From Flavobacteriaceae bacterium (GTDB taxonomy: Bacteria > Bacteroidota > Bacteroidia > Flavobacteriales > Flavobacteriaceae): DNA of 64,000 bases. Below the pieces are notes generated by a model. The model was not told the DNA's origin, did not search any database, and saw nothing but the letters and a program-made list of their open reading frames with translations. The stretch covers positions 1 to 64,000 of the forward strand of contig NVXD01000009.1 of assembly GCA_002746415.1 (NCBI GenBank), read 5' to 3'. A program made the position numbers and the translations under genes. This document shows, in pieces, positions 7,646 through 16,440 of the stretch. The stretch's first letter is position 1, and each line of letters starts with the position of its first letter.

Positions 7646-8632
7646 TTATTTTTCCTTTTGAATTATAAAATTAAGGATAGGTTTTTGTTCAAGAAAAATG
7701 GTCAATAAATCATTGGAGTTGAGGTTTTTTCTTAGTTTGATTTTGGAAATATAGGAATTGTTTACCCTGTCTTTTTTAAATCCGATTTTTATGGATTGCC
7801 CAGAACCGTTTATAGTATAGTGCATGGGATGGCTTTTAGGTATTTTTTCAAATAAGAGGATATATTCATTCTCTTTTGTTAGTTGAATAATTCCTTTGGT
7901 CTCTGTTGCCAGCTTTATATCTTTTTGAAAATATTCTGGTAAGAAAATAGGAGCACTATAAAAAGTCTCGATATCAATTGGATTATGAAGCAATTGCCAT
8001 TCTGTGTGGGTAGGGAAATGATGTTTGATAAATTCGGACGGTTTGGTTAAATAGTAGTGCTCTATGAATCTTTTTATGAATGTATCACTTGCAAGATCTA
8101 TATAACCGGATGCCCATGTTGCATCCATTAACCTCCATTCCCCATTAATTTTGACCGCATTCCAGGAATGATTTTTAAACAATTGTTCGCCTTTTATACT
8201 TCTAATTTCATTTTTTCCAATACCATATATTATTTTTGATTCTAGTGTAAAAAATGTACACAATTCATGTAACAGTAATGAATAATCTAGACAAACACCA
8301 CTTTTTTTTGCAAAGGCTTTTTCAATTCTTTCCAATTTTTTTTTTCGTAAAAGAAGCTCTTTGCCAAATTCTGAATAATAAACTAATTGTTCTTTAGGTT
8401 TAAATACTTCACTTATTGATTTATCCTTATAAGAAATATTGTGTGTTAACCATGTAAATGCTGCTCTTAAGCGAAGGCTATCTTTATCAAAGTCGTTTGA
8501 GATTCTTACTCCTAAATGATTTATACTCTTAAACTCAGGATAGTTCCTAACTTTATTGTCTATAAAATCATAGTTTTGAGCCCAGCTGTTAAGGCTAAAA
8601 AGCACTAATAAAATGAACAAAAATTTGGACAT
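7646..8632 (-). CDS. Secreted transglutaminase-like (cysteine protease fold) protein
   Basis: This 328-residue protein has a signal peptide (residues 1-19, ending SWAQ). The transglutaminase core has the full catalytic triad: Cys114 in KKSGVCLDYS, His155 in NHSWNAV and Asp170 in RLMDATWASG. The C-terminal 150 residues look beta-rich. In bacteria such proteins are mostly peptidases or amidases of the cell envelope, and the substrate is unknown. The start lies only 23 bases from the divergent DUF1801 gene. Confidence 0.8.
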   Translation of the reverse strand: MSKFLFILLVLFSLNSWAQNYDFIDNKVRNYPEFKSINHLGVRISNDFDKDSLRLRAAFTWLTHNISYKDKSISEVFKPKEQLVYYSEFGKELLLRKKKLERIEKAFAKKSGVCLDYSLLLHELCTFFTLESKIIYGIGKNEIRSIKGEQLFKNHSWNAVKINGEWRLMDATWASGYIDLASDTFIKRFIEHYYLTKPSEFIKHHFPTHTEWQLLHNPIDIETFYSAPIFLPEYFQKDIKLATETKGIIQLTKENEYILLFEKIPKSHPMHYTINGSGQSIKIGFKKDRVNNSYISKIKLRKNLNSNDLLTIFLEQKPILNFIIQKEK

Positions 8633-8655
8633 AATAATTATTTCTATTTAAAGAT

Positions 8656-9000
8656 ATGAATCCTGCTGAAGACTACATATTTAATCAATCAGAACCTTAC
8701 AGAAGTATGATGATGCACTTGCAAATGATTATTGAACGTACCGTTCCAGAGGCCCAGTTGCTATACAAATTTAAAATACCCTATTATTACATCAATGGAA
8801 TACCATTTTGCTACTGTTCACGTAGCAAGAACTATATAGACTTGGGATTTGCAAAAGGGCAATATTTAACTGTATTCCCAGAACATTTGGTTACTGCCAA
8901 TAGAAAAGTCATTAAGTCACTACGGTATTATGACCTCACAGATATAGATGATGTTGTTTTAGTGGCTATACTAAGGGATGCCCGCGCTGTTCAGAATTAA
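8656..9000 (+). CDS. DUF1801 (YdhG-like) protein
   Basis: The 114-residue DUF1801 fold runs over the whole length: PAEDYIFNQSEPYRSMM at the start, then YKFKIPYYYINGIPFCYC and YIDLGFAKGQ. The family is cytosolic and uncharacterised, related to YdhG and frataxin-like folds. It starts 23 bases from the divergent transglutaminase gene and ends on the base before the convergent DUF3857 gene, so the three are packed with no spare room for a terminator. Confidence 0.82.
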   Translation: MNPAEDYIFNQSEPYRSMMMHLQMIIERTVPEAQLLYKFKIPYYYINGIPFCYCSRSKNYIDLGFAKGQYLTVFPEHLVTANRKVIKSLRYYDLTDIDDVVLVAILRDARAVQN

Positions 9001-10971
9001 TTACGATTTCTTTTTTAATACAATAATCGAGTTGTTTTGTACTGCGGTAACATCCACAAACAAGTCTCTAAGCATTTGATAGTATTCAGTAAGATAATGG
9101 GTTTTATTTAAGGATAAATTAAATTGAACTATAATGTTGTTATCTGTCAATGTGGTATTAAACTTTAAAGTTCCCATGTTTTGCGACAGTTCTTTTGTGA
9201 CTTTTTCTGGAAGTTGATCAATCATATATCCTTCTGGAACCTCAATACGTAGGCTATAAACATAGGTTCTTTTAAATCCAAAATCTATTGGATAATGGCG
9301 TTCTTCTAAAAGGAATGGATTCTTTTCGAAAAACTTTACAATAAAAGGGTCAAAATAAATAGCATCATTGTCCACAACATCCTCTATTTCTATACCTAGT
9401 TTTTCGAAAACTTTTCTTTTGTTACTTTTTTCTTTAATTTGTTCATAAGAGGTAATATAGAGGTCACCAGAACTCTGATTTTCAATAGCTTCTAAATACT
9501 CCTCTTCTGTTTTAGTGCTAATGTCCTTTCTTTTAAAAATGGCATTGTATCCAGTATTTAAATTATCTATAATACCTATTGCCTTTTGGTTTTCTAAATC
9601 AAATGTCACCTTTCCTCTAACTATTTTTTTGTTATTTCTACTTGGAATGATATCGTACCAGTAGCTTTCATTTTTAAAATCCATTACCCTTCCCTTGTAG
9701 TTTAAACATTTATAGGGAAGCATACCAAATGGGTTAAAATTATCCGTAGCATCTAATAAATAATCTTTGCCATTTATGGTGGCTTTAGCAACTACATAAT
9801 TAAAGTCGCTCATAACGGGATGGTTCGTTTTTGCAAGACCATGACCTCTAGTGGACAACATCATTAAATTGGTCTTAATGTTGGCAGAATTCAACAGATT
9901 AATTAAGGACATATTTATTTCACTGATATTGCCTTTTTTCTCTTCGAATGCTTTTTTAACCCTATTATTAGTATATAGGCCATATTCGCCATTCCAAGTA
10001 TAGTGGTTTTGTATAAAGGCAAATATATTTTTGGCTTTTTTTAGCTCATCTGGTTCTGTAAGCAAATTTTCAGGTACATTTTTTTCAAAAAAACCTTTTT
10101 TAGTCAATTGACTTCCAATATCCTTATCTGATCTAAATTCTTTATCAACATCTCTCCAAGTTTTTGCATATTTATCAGTGGTGCCATTAAAACGTTTGTA
10201 TTCAGATAATTCAAATTCCAAATGGGAGATATAATTATTTCTGGAAAGCATATAATCTTCTTCTTCTATAAATGCAGGTATATCCTTCATGACGTACTTA
10301 AGGACTTCACAATCTGCTCTTTGCACCATTCCATCTATACGAAAGCATTCTTTTTGTATGGTAGCTTCATTGGTGGCTAATTTCAAATGTCCAATTAAGT
10401 CCCTGTTGTATATATAATTACCAGGGATTTTAGCATTGAATTCACTATAAAGTTTTGGGATATCAGATTGAAATTCCCAGCCTTTAAAATTGAAGTAATA
10501 AGGGGAAATCATTTGATATTCGTATTCTATAATGCTTCCTTTCTGGAGGTCAGGAAAAGTAAACGAGGTTTCCTTTCGTCTTTCCGTAATGTCTTTAGTG
10601 TAGATATTATCTGGCAATACATGTATTTTTTGACTCCCATTATGGGTCATGGCCTTTAATCCACTAATAATTTCTGTGGATGTGCCATTATGGTAAAAAG
10701 GAATTGCCACGGTGCCATGGTCAAATCCCTTTTCATCTAAAATTTTGATTTTAACATGATACTCCTTTATCAATCTAATTCTATCCTTAACGACTTTAAA
10801 ATAATTGTCTCCTCTTTCATAAAGAACAACCGCATAGGCTTCTTTATCTTCTTCATAGGTATTGAATGTTTTTTCATTATTAGTCAGTTGACCATAAGGA
10901 TGTCCTTTTTGGGCAAGTGATGTGAATATTGCAAAAAGGAATAGGATGCTACTTAGAATAATATTTTTCAT
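9001..10971 (-). CDS. DUF3857 / transglutaminase-fold exported protein, probably non-catalytic
   Basis: The protein has 656 residues from the ATG at 10971 (MKNIILSSILFLFAIFTSLAQ, a signal peptide); a TTG at 10989 only adds six residues. A DUF3857 domain fills about residues 45-230 (HVKIKILDEKGFDHGTVAIP, then FTFPDLQKGSIIEYEY). A transglutaminase-like core follows, about residues 300-400. Where active enzymes have GNCxD, this one reads GNISEIN, so the nucleophilic Cys is absent; the RGHG and DATDNFNPFG positions remain. A DUF3858-like C-terminal beta domain ends the protein. It is probably a periplasmic binding or structural protein common in Bacteroidota. Confidence 0.82.
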   Translation of the reverse strand: MKNIILSSILFLFAIFTSLAQKGHPYGQLTNNEKTFNTYEEDKEAYAVVLYERGDNYFKVVKDRIRLIKEYHVKIKILDEKGFDHGTVAIPFYHNGTSTEIISGLKAMTHNGSQKIHVLPDNIYTKDITERRKETSFTFPDLQKGSIIEYEYQMISPYYFNFKGWEFQSDIPKLYSEFNAKIPGNYIYNRDLIGHLKLATNEATIQKECFRIDGMVQRADCEVLKYVMKDIPAFIEEEDYMLSRNNYISHLEFELSEYKRFNGTTDKYAKTWRDVDKEFRSDKDIGSQLTKKGFFEKNVPENLLTEPDELKKAKNIFAFIQNHYTWNGEYGLYTNNRVKKAFEEKKGNISEINMSLINLLNSANIKTNLMMLSTRGHGLAKTNHPVMSDFNYVVAKATINGKDYLLDATDNFNPFGMLPYKCLNYKGRVMDFKNESYWYDIIPSRNNKKIVRGKVTFDLENQKAIGIIDNLNTGYNAIFKRKDISTKTEEEYLEAIENQSSGDLYITSYEQIKEKSNKRKVFEKLGIEIEDVVDNDAIYFDPFIVKFFEKNPFLLEERHYPIDFGFKRTYVYSLRIEVPEGYMIDQLPEKVTKELSQNMGTLKFNTTLTDNNIIVQFNLSLNKTHYLTEYYQMLRDLFVDVTAVQNNSIIVLKKKS

Positions 10972-11019
10972 AATATTTTGGTTGAACAATACATGAAAAA
11001 CGAAAAACGAAAAATAAAA

Positions 11020-11838
11020 TTACAATTGGTTGATTGTTTTTCTGATTGCCACTAAATTTACCAATAATTTTTCTAAATAATTTAGATGCAGCATATTGGC
11101 ACCATCACTTTTTGCAATTGATGGATCAAAATGGGTTTCTATAAAAAGGCCATCAACCCCTGTTGCAATTCCGGCTCTTGCAATGGTTTCTATCATGTCT
11201 GGGCGACCACCAGTGACTCCAGTACTTTGGTTGGGTTGCTGTAACGAATGTGTCACATCCAATACAACAGGTGCGTAGGCCTTCATTTCAGGAATGCCTC
11301 TAAAATCTACAATCATATCTTGATAGCCAAACATGGTCCCACGATCCGTAATCCATGCTTTTTCACTACCACTATCTTTTACTTTTTGAACCGCATGTTG
11401 CATTGCAGACGGACTCATAAATTGCCCTTTTTTTAAATTCACAACTTTTCCTGTTTTGGCAGCAGCAACCACTAAATCTGTTTGTCGCACTAAAAAAGCA
11501 GGTATTTGCAAGACATCTACAAATTCGGCAGCCTTTTCGGCATCAGATATCTCATGGATATCAGTTACTGTAGGCACATCAAAAGTTTCGGAAACTTTAC
11601 GTAATATCTTTAATGCTTTTTCATCTCCAATACCAGTAAAACTATCAATTCTACTTCTATTGGCTTTTTTAAAACTGCCCTTAAAAACATAAGGGATTTT
11701 CAATTTATCAGTAACGGTTACAACTTTTTCGGCAATTCTGAGTGCCATATCCTCGCCTTCAATGGCACATGGCCCGCAAAGAAGAAAAAAGTTGTTGCTA
11801 TTTATATGCTTTAATTTTGGAATTTGGTCAAGTTTCAT
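11020..11838 (-). CDS. kdsA: 3-deoxy-8-phosphooctulonate synthase (Kdo-8-P synthase)
   Basis: This enzyme condenses phosphoenolpyruvate with arabinose 5-phosphate to Kdo 8-phosphate, the first step of Kdo supply for lipopolysaccharide. The 272-residue length is normal. Signatures are FFLLCGPCAIEGEDMA, FKGSFKKANRSRIDSFTG, DVLQIPAFLVRQTDL and FIETHFDPSIAKSDGANM. Cys24 in GPCAIE, the His of DVTHS, the Glu of IETH and the Asp of SDGAN match the metal ligands of the metal-dependent class of KdsA (the metal-free class has Asn at the Cys position). It is divergent from typA. Confidence 0.95.
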   Translation of the reverse strand: MKLDQIPKLKHINSNNFFLLCGPCAIEGEDMALRIAEKVVTVTDKLKIPYVFKGSFKKANRSRIDSFTGIGDEKALKILRKVSETFDVPTVTDIHEISDAEKAAEFVDVLQIPAFLVRQTDLVVAAAKTGKVVNLKKGQFMSPSAMQHAVQKVKDSGSEKAWITDRGTMFGYQDMIVDFRGIPEMKAYAPVVLDVTHSLQQPNQSTGVTGGRPDMIETIARAGIATGVDGLFIETHFDPSIAKSDGANMLHLNYLEKLLVNLVAIRKTINQL

Positions 11839-11857
11839 GAAAAAAGAATTATGTGTA

Positions 11858-11865
11858 CAAAGATA
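11858..11865 (-). promoter_or_regulatory. Candidate -7 box of kdsA
   Basis: TATCTTTG is read on the minus strand, 20 bases before the kdsA ATG, and fits the Bacteroidota TAnnTTTG box. No convincing TTG -33 element lies at the expected distance. Confidence 0.4.
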
Positions 11866-11938
11866 CTGGTTTTTAGCACGTTTCGTTATCTGCTAAACTC
11901 CCTCAATATCAATGAGATAAAAATAGTGTAACTTTATA

Positions 11939-11967
11939 TTGAGATGAGAAAAATAGAAGTATCTTTG
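11939..11967 (+). promoter_or_regulatory. Promoter of typA
   Basis: TTG (11939-11941) and TATCTTTG (11960-11967) are 18 bases apart, matching the Bacteroidota -33/-7 pattern (TTG, TAnnTTTG). The box ends 20 bases before the typA ATG, giving a short leader. Confidence 0.65.
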
Positions 11968-11987
11968 CAGGCTTAAAATAAAAATGA

Positions 11988-13787
11988 ATGTCCAATACTA
12001 AGAACATTGCTATTATAGCACACGTAGATCACGGTAAGACAACATTGGTAGATAAAATCATGTACCAGTGCAGTTTGTTTCGTGAAAATGAAAATACAGG
12101 AGACCTAATCTTGGATAATAATGATTTGGAACGTGAAAGAGGAATTACAATTACCTCAAAAAATGTTTCTGTAGTTTATAGGGACACTAAAATTAATATC
12201 ATAGATACTCCTGGTCACGCCGATTTTGGTGGTGAAGTGGAGCGTGTATTGAATATGGCTGATGGTGTACTATTATTGGTAGATGCTTTTGAAGGGCCTA
12301 TGCCACAAACACGTTTTGTGTTGCAAAAGGCTATTGATTTAGGTTTAAAGCCTTGTGTGGTTATCAATAAGGTAGATAAAGAAAACTGTACTCCTGAAGA
12401 AGTTCATGAAAAAGTGTTCGATTTAATGTTTGAATTGGGTGCTGAAGAATGGCAATTAGATTTTCCTGTAGTATATGGTTCTGCAAAGAACAACTGGATG
12501 GGTGAAGATTGGAAAGTTCCAACAGATTCTATTGAGCCTTTATTGGATATGGTTATTGAACATATTCCAACTTTTGAACCACAAGAAGGGAATACGCAAA
12601 TGTTGATTACCTCCTTGGATTTTTCATCCTTTACTGGCCGTATTGCAATTGGAAGATTGCAAAGAGGCTCTTTAAAAGATGGGCAACAAATTTCTTTGAT
12701 GAAGAGAGATGGTAGCATTGTTAAATCTAAAGTGAAGGAATTATTCATATTTGAAGGACTGGGAAGGAAAAAAGTAACAGAGGTCGAAACTGGAGATATT
12801 TGTGCTATTGTTGGATTAGAAGGTTTTGAGATTGGGGATACAATTGCGGATTTAGAAAACCCGGAAGCTTTGAAAACCATTGCAATAGATGAGCCTACCA
12901 TGAGTATGTTGTTCACTATAAATGATAGCCCGTTTTTTGGTCAAGATGGTAAGTTTGTTACCTCTAGGCATATAAAGGAAAGGCTGGAAAAAGAATTGGA
13001 AAAAAACCTTGCTCTTAAGCTAGAGAGTACAGATAGTGCAGATAAGTTTATTGTCTTTGGAAGAGGGGTATTACATCTTTCTGTATTGATAGAAACGATG
13101 CGTAGGGAAGGATACGAACTTCAGATTGGTCAGCCACAAGTTATTATCAAAGAGGTTGATGGAGTAAAATGTGAACCTATTGAGCAATTAACTATAGATT
13201 TACCTGAGGAAGTATCTGGTAGAGCTGTAGAAATGGTTTCGATACGTAAAGGTGAAATGACCAGTATGGAAGCCAAAGGAAATCGCATGTTGTGTGAGTT
13301 CTTGATTCCGTCTAGAGGTATTATTGGCCTTCGTAATCAACTATTGACAGCTACAGCTGGTGAGGCTATTATGGCTCACAGATTTTTGGAGTATCAACCA
13401 TTGAAAGGAAATATTCCACAAAGACAGAATGGTTCTTTGGTATCTATGGAAAGAGGAAAAGCTATTCCTTATTCTATTGATAAATTACAGGATAGAGGTA
13501 AATTCTTTGTTGATCCAGGAGAGGATATATATGAAGGTCAGGTAATTGGCGAAAATTCTAGGGGAGATGATATGACCGTTAATATTACCAAAACCAAAAA
13601 AATGTCCAATGTACGTTCATCAGGAGCTGATGATAAGGCAAAAATTGTACCGGCAATTAAATTTTCTTTGGAAGAGGCATTGGAGTATATTCAGAAAGAT
13701 GAGTATGTAGAAGTTACTCCAAAACACTTACGTTTGCGAAAAATTTATTTAACTGAAGTAGATCGTAAGCGTAACAAAATAATATAA
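11988..13787 (+). CDS. typA: Ribosome-associated translational GTPase TypA/BipA
   Basis: This 599-residue protein is full family length. The GTPase motifs are G1 [13 protein letters not shown]2 RGITI, G3 DTPGHADF, G4 NKVDKE and G5 GSAKN. EF-G-like domains II, III and V follow ([40 protein letters not shown]; the TypA C-terminal part [20 protein letters not shown]). TypA acts at the ribosome in large-subunit assembly, especially at low temperature or under stress. The start has its own promoter, and a strong terminator follows, so it is a single-gene unit. Confidence 0.97.
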   Translation: MSNTKNIAIIAHVDHGKTTLVDKIMYQCSLFRENENTGDLILDNNDLERERGITITSKNVSVVYRDTKINIIDTPGHADFGGEVERVLNMADGVLLLVDAFEGPMPQTRFVLQKAIDLGLKPCVVINKVDKENCTPEEVHEKVFDLMFELGAEEWQLDFPVVYGSAKNNWMGEDWKVPTDSIEPLLDMVIEHIPTFEPQEGNTQMLITSLDFSSFTGRIAIGRLQRGSLKDGQQISLMKRDGSIVKSKVKELFIFEGLGRKKVTEVETGDICAIVGLEGFEIGDTIADLENPEALKTIAIDEPTMSMLFTINDSPFFGQDGKFVTSRHIKERLEKELEKNLALKLESTDSADKFIVFGRGVLHLSVLIETMRREGYELQIGQPQVIIKEVDGVKCEPIEQLTIDLPEEVSGRAVEMVSIRKGEMTSMEAKGNRMLCEFLIPSRGIIGLRNQLLTATAGEAIMAHRFLEYQPLKGNIPQRQNGSLVSMERGKAIPYSIDKLQDRGKFFVDPGEDIYEGQVIGENSRGDDMTVNITKTKKMSNVRSSGADDKAKIVPAIKFSLEEALEYIQKDEYVEVTPKHLRLRKIYLTEVDRKRNKII

Positions 13788-13812
13788 AACAAATAACATT
13801 TTTAATATAGAC

Positions 13813-13845
13813 AAACCCTAAGTGAAAGCTTGGGGTTTTGTTTTG
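13813..13845 (+). terminator. Rho-independent terminator of typA
   Basis: AAACCCTAAG (13813-13822) pairs over ten bases (one G-U) with CTTGGGGTTT (13829-13838) around the loop TGAAAG, followed by TGTTTTGTT. It begins 25 bases after the typA stop codon. Confidence 0.85.
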
Positions 13846-13935
13846 TTACATGCTATTAAACCTTCTTGGGTCTTCAAGGCCATATGGAATTATGCTGATC
13901 ATACATATAATAGTACACTATGAAAAAATAATAAG

Positions 13936-14670
13936 TTATTTCACCGCGGCAGCCGCAGCACCAATAATTCCCGCTTGGTTGCGTAAATTGGCTTGTATTA
14001 CAGTTGTTTCTATGTCTATATAGCCTTTAAATTTATCCCAATGCTTAGATGTCCCACCACCAACGATAATCAAATCTGGAGCAATAATAAGCTCCAATAG
14101 AGTTAGAAATTTATTAAAACGTTTTCCCCATTCTGCATAATCCAAATTTTCACGTTCCTTGGCAGAAGCCGCTGCCCATAACTCAATTTTTTTATGTTTT
14201 TTATAAGGAATTTGCCCCAACTCAAAATTGGGCAATAATCTACCATCTAAAAATGCACCACTACCTAAACCGGTGCCAATGGTAATCATAACTACTAATC
14301 CTTTTTTATTTTTGCCCACGCCAAAATTCATAGACGCAAAACCAGCAGCATCAGCGTCGTTTACAACAGTTACAGGGAGACCAGTTGTTTTACTAAAAAG
14401 TTCGGACACATTTACGTTCAACCATTTTTTGTGCAAATTTCCTGATGATTTGCATACACCATTTTTAATGACCGTGGGAAAACCACAACCAACAGGACCA
14501 TTATAGTTAAAGTGCTTTACAATTTGTGCAACCACTTCTGCCATTTCATTAGGCTTCCTAGATATGGGAGTAGGTATGCGGAAACGTTCTGTTGTCATTT
14601 CACCAGTTTCCATGTTTACAAGAGCTCCTTTTATGCCAGAGCCGCCAATATCAATACCAAGAACTTCCAT
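13936..14670 (-). CDS. ppgK: Polyphosphate glucokinase (ROK family)
   Basis: This 244-residue ROK kinase matches polyphosphate-glucose phosphotransferases. It has GIDIGGSGIKGALV at the start (phosphate loop), GCGFPTVIKNGVC, the catalytic Asp in NDADAAGFASMNFG, and ITIGTGLGSGAFLDG. The length of about 245 residues and the absence of the ROK zinc motif (CxCGxxGC) fit PpgK rather than ATP-only glucokinases. It makes glucose 6-phosphate from glucose, using polyphosphate and perhaps ATP. It lies on its own, 63 bases from the NUDIX gene. Confidence 0.88.
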   Translation of the reverse strand: MEVLGIDIGGSGIKGALVNMETGEMTTERFRIPTPISRKPNEMAEVVAQIVKHFNYNGPVGCGFPTVIKNGVCKSSGNLHKKWLNVNVSELFSKTTGLPVTVVNDADAAGFASMNFGVGKNKKGLVVMITIGTGLGSGAFLDGRLLPNFELGQIPYKKHKKIELWAAASAKERENLDYAEWGKRFNKFLTLLELIIAPDLIIVGGGTSKHWDKFKGYIDIETTVIQANLRNQAGIIGAAAAAVK

Positions 14671-14733
14671 TTATTTGTTTTGCGGTTATGAGGAGCAAAA
14701 GTAACAAAAACTTTTTGTGGGAAAGGACGACTT

Positions 14734-15549
14734 TTATAGAAGTTCACCTTTTTTATACAAGTAATCAAAAATAAGTCTATCCACTTCTGAAACCTTTTCT
14801 AAGTCTTTGTAGTTAAGCCAAACCACTTCTGCTATTTCAGAATCAGGAATCAAGGTTCCTTGATAGGTTGCATAGTAGCATATCATTCTAACAAAAACAC
14901 CAGGTTTGTGGCTGTCTGCCTGTGCTTCAAAAACACGCATGAATTTTAACGAAGGAATATCTAAAACAACACTTAATTCTTCTTTTATTTCTCTAAAAAG
15001 TGCTTGGAGATCTGTTTCTTCTAGTGCTCTTTTCCCTCCTGGAATATAATATTTTTTCCGTCCCTTACTCCTTGTGCTTAGGATTTTACCATCTACAATA
15101 TGTATCCAAGCCAACTTATCAATTAGTTGTTCCGATGGTTCGATATAATAATCTATAGAATTTAAGGAATGATCACGTTCTATTGTATTAAGGGTTTTGT
15201 CAATAAATTTTCCAAAACCAGTTAAGGTGTTTAATTTGTTGTTTCTCCCTAAAGCACTTGAAATTGTTTCATCCCTATTGCCGAATTTGTAACCGTTCCT
15301 CTTAATCCAAACAGAATTTAGCAAATGTTGCATCAACACATTACCTAGTTGATCTATTGAAATCGTAATTTTTAAAAGATACGCGCCAACTCCAGAGAAC
15401 CCTTTTGTGAAAAGGGAGTAAAAAACCCCATATATAAAGCCTAAAGAACCAGTGATAACTATAAGAATTATAGAAATAAAAAAGAGTAAGAGTCCTATAA
15501 AAGGGTTTGTTTTTTTACTGGGTTGGTAGACCTGTTTTTTTATGGTCAT
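14734..15549 (-). CDS. Membrane-anchored NUDIX hydrolase
   Basis: This 271-residue protein has an N-terminal part of about 120 residues with two hydrophobic segments (about 17-41 and 50-65), then a NUDIX domain (about 140-265). The NUDIX box is visible as G-x5-E-x7-REIKEELSV, with Ser in place of the usual Gly near its end; the catalytic REIKEE core is intact. NUDIX enzymes cleave nucleoside diphosphates linked to another group; the substrate is unknown. The first codons overlap the end of ftsE by 4 bases, so the two are translationally coupled, an uncommon partner for ftsE. Confidence 0.78.
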   Translation of the reverse strand: MTIKKQVYQPSKKTNPFIGLLLFFISIILIVITGSLGFIYGVFYSLFTKGFSGVGAYLLKITISIDQLGNVLMQHLLNSVWIKRNGYKFGNRDETISSALGRNNKLNTLTGFGKFIDKTLNTIERDHSLNSIDYYIEPSEQLIDKLAWIHIVDGKILSTRSKGRKKYYIPGGKRALEETDLQALFREIKEELSVVLDIPSLKFMRVFEAQADSHKPGVFVRMICYYATYQGTLIPDSEIAEVVWLNYKDLEKVSEVDRLIFDYLYKKGELL

Positions 15550-16229
15550 ACTGCTTTCTGAATCACTTCAAAGACTTTACTGCCATCACATTTAAGCGTT
15601 TTGGAGGGATATTTTAGAATAAGAGCATAATCATGAGTGGCCATAAGAATAGTCTTTCCTTTTTTATTGATGTCCTGCAGTACTTTCATTACTTCCACAC
15701 TGGTTTGTGGATCTAAGTTTCCTGTTGGCTCATCTGCCAGAATTAATTCAGGGTCATTTAACAAAGCTCTTGCAATGGCCACACGTTGTTGTTCTCCACC
15801 AGAAATTTCATGAGGAAATTTAAAACCTTTGGTCTTCATTCCTACCTTACTTAAAACCTCTTCTGTTTTAAGCTTCATTTTAGCCACGTCTTTCCATCCC
15901 GTAGCTTTTAAAACAAAAAGAAGATTGTTGTTGACGTTTCGATCTGGCAATAATTTAAAATCCTGAAATACGATACCTAATTTACGTCTTAGATATGGAA
16001 TATCACTTTCTTTAAGTGTTTTAAGATTAAAATCTACAATTGAGCCGGTTCCCTGTTTTAACGGTAAGTCACCATAGAGGGTTTTCATAAAACTACTTTT
16101 TCCACTACCGGTTTTTCCGATGAGGTATACAAACTCCCCTTTGTTGACTTCCAAAGTAATATCGTTCAATACTAGGTTTTCTTTTTGGAAAACAGCGACT
16201 TTGTCTAATTTTAAGATGCTTTCGGACAT
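15546..16229 (-). CDS. ftsE: Cell division ABC ATPase FtsE
   Basis: This 227-residue ABC ATPase has Walker [11 protein letters not shown]-loop FQDFKLL, signature [15 protein letters not shown], Walker [10 protein letters not shown] and the switch His in ATHDY. The phrase [12 protein letters not shown] is typical of FtsE, which with FtsX controls peptidoglycan hydrolases at the division site. No ftsX gene is next to it; in Bacteroidota the two are often apart. Its start faces away from the TPR gene across a 211-base region that must hold both promoters. Confidence 0.9.
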   Translation of the reverse strand: MSESILKLDKVAVFQKENLVLNDITLEVNKGEFVYLIGKTGSGKSSFMKTLYGDLPLKQGTGSIVDFNLKTLKESDIPYLRRKLGIVFQDFKLLPDRNVNNNLLFVLKATGWKDVAKMKLKTEEVLSKVGMKTKGFKFPHEISGGEQQRVAIARALLNDPELILADEPTGNLDPQTSVEVMKVLQDINKKGKTILMATHDYALILKYPSKTLKCDGSKVFEVIQKAV

Positions 16230-16440
16230 GTGATATATTATCTCAATTTAATTTTAGGGTTTATAAAGATGAACAACTTATTTTACCCAAAAAATATTAT
16301 TGTCATAAAAGTAATAAGTTCACAAGGAAAATGGAGCAAGTAGCTGCAAAAATCTTTATCTTTTCGATAAAAACATACTTAGGTAGAATATTTGACGTTA
16401 TGGGTAATATTATCGGTAATTCTAATAGTTAGAGAACGCT

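Noticed and set aside
13838-14023. 61-residue frame on the plus strand after typA
   Set aside because: It starts inside the typA terminator and overlaps the end of ppgK on the other strand; the Ala run is a shadow of the ppgK C-terminus.
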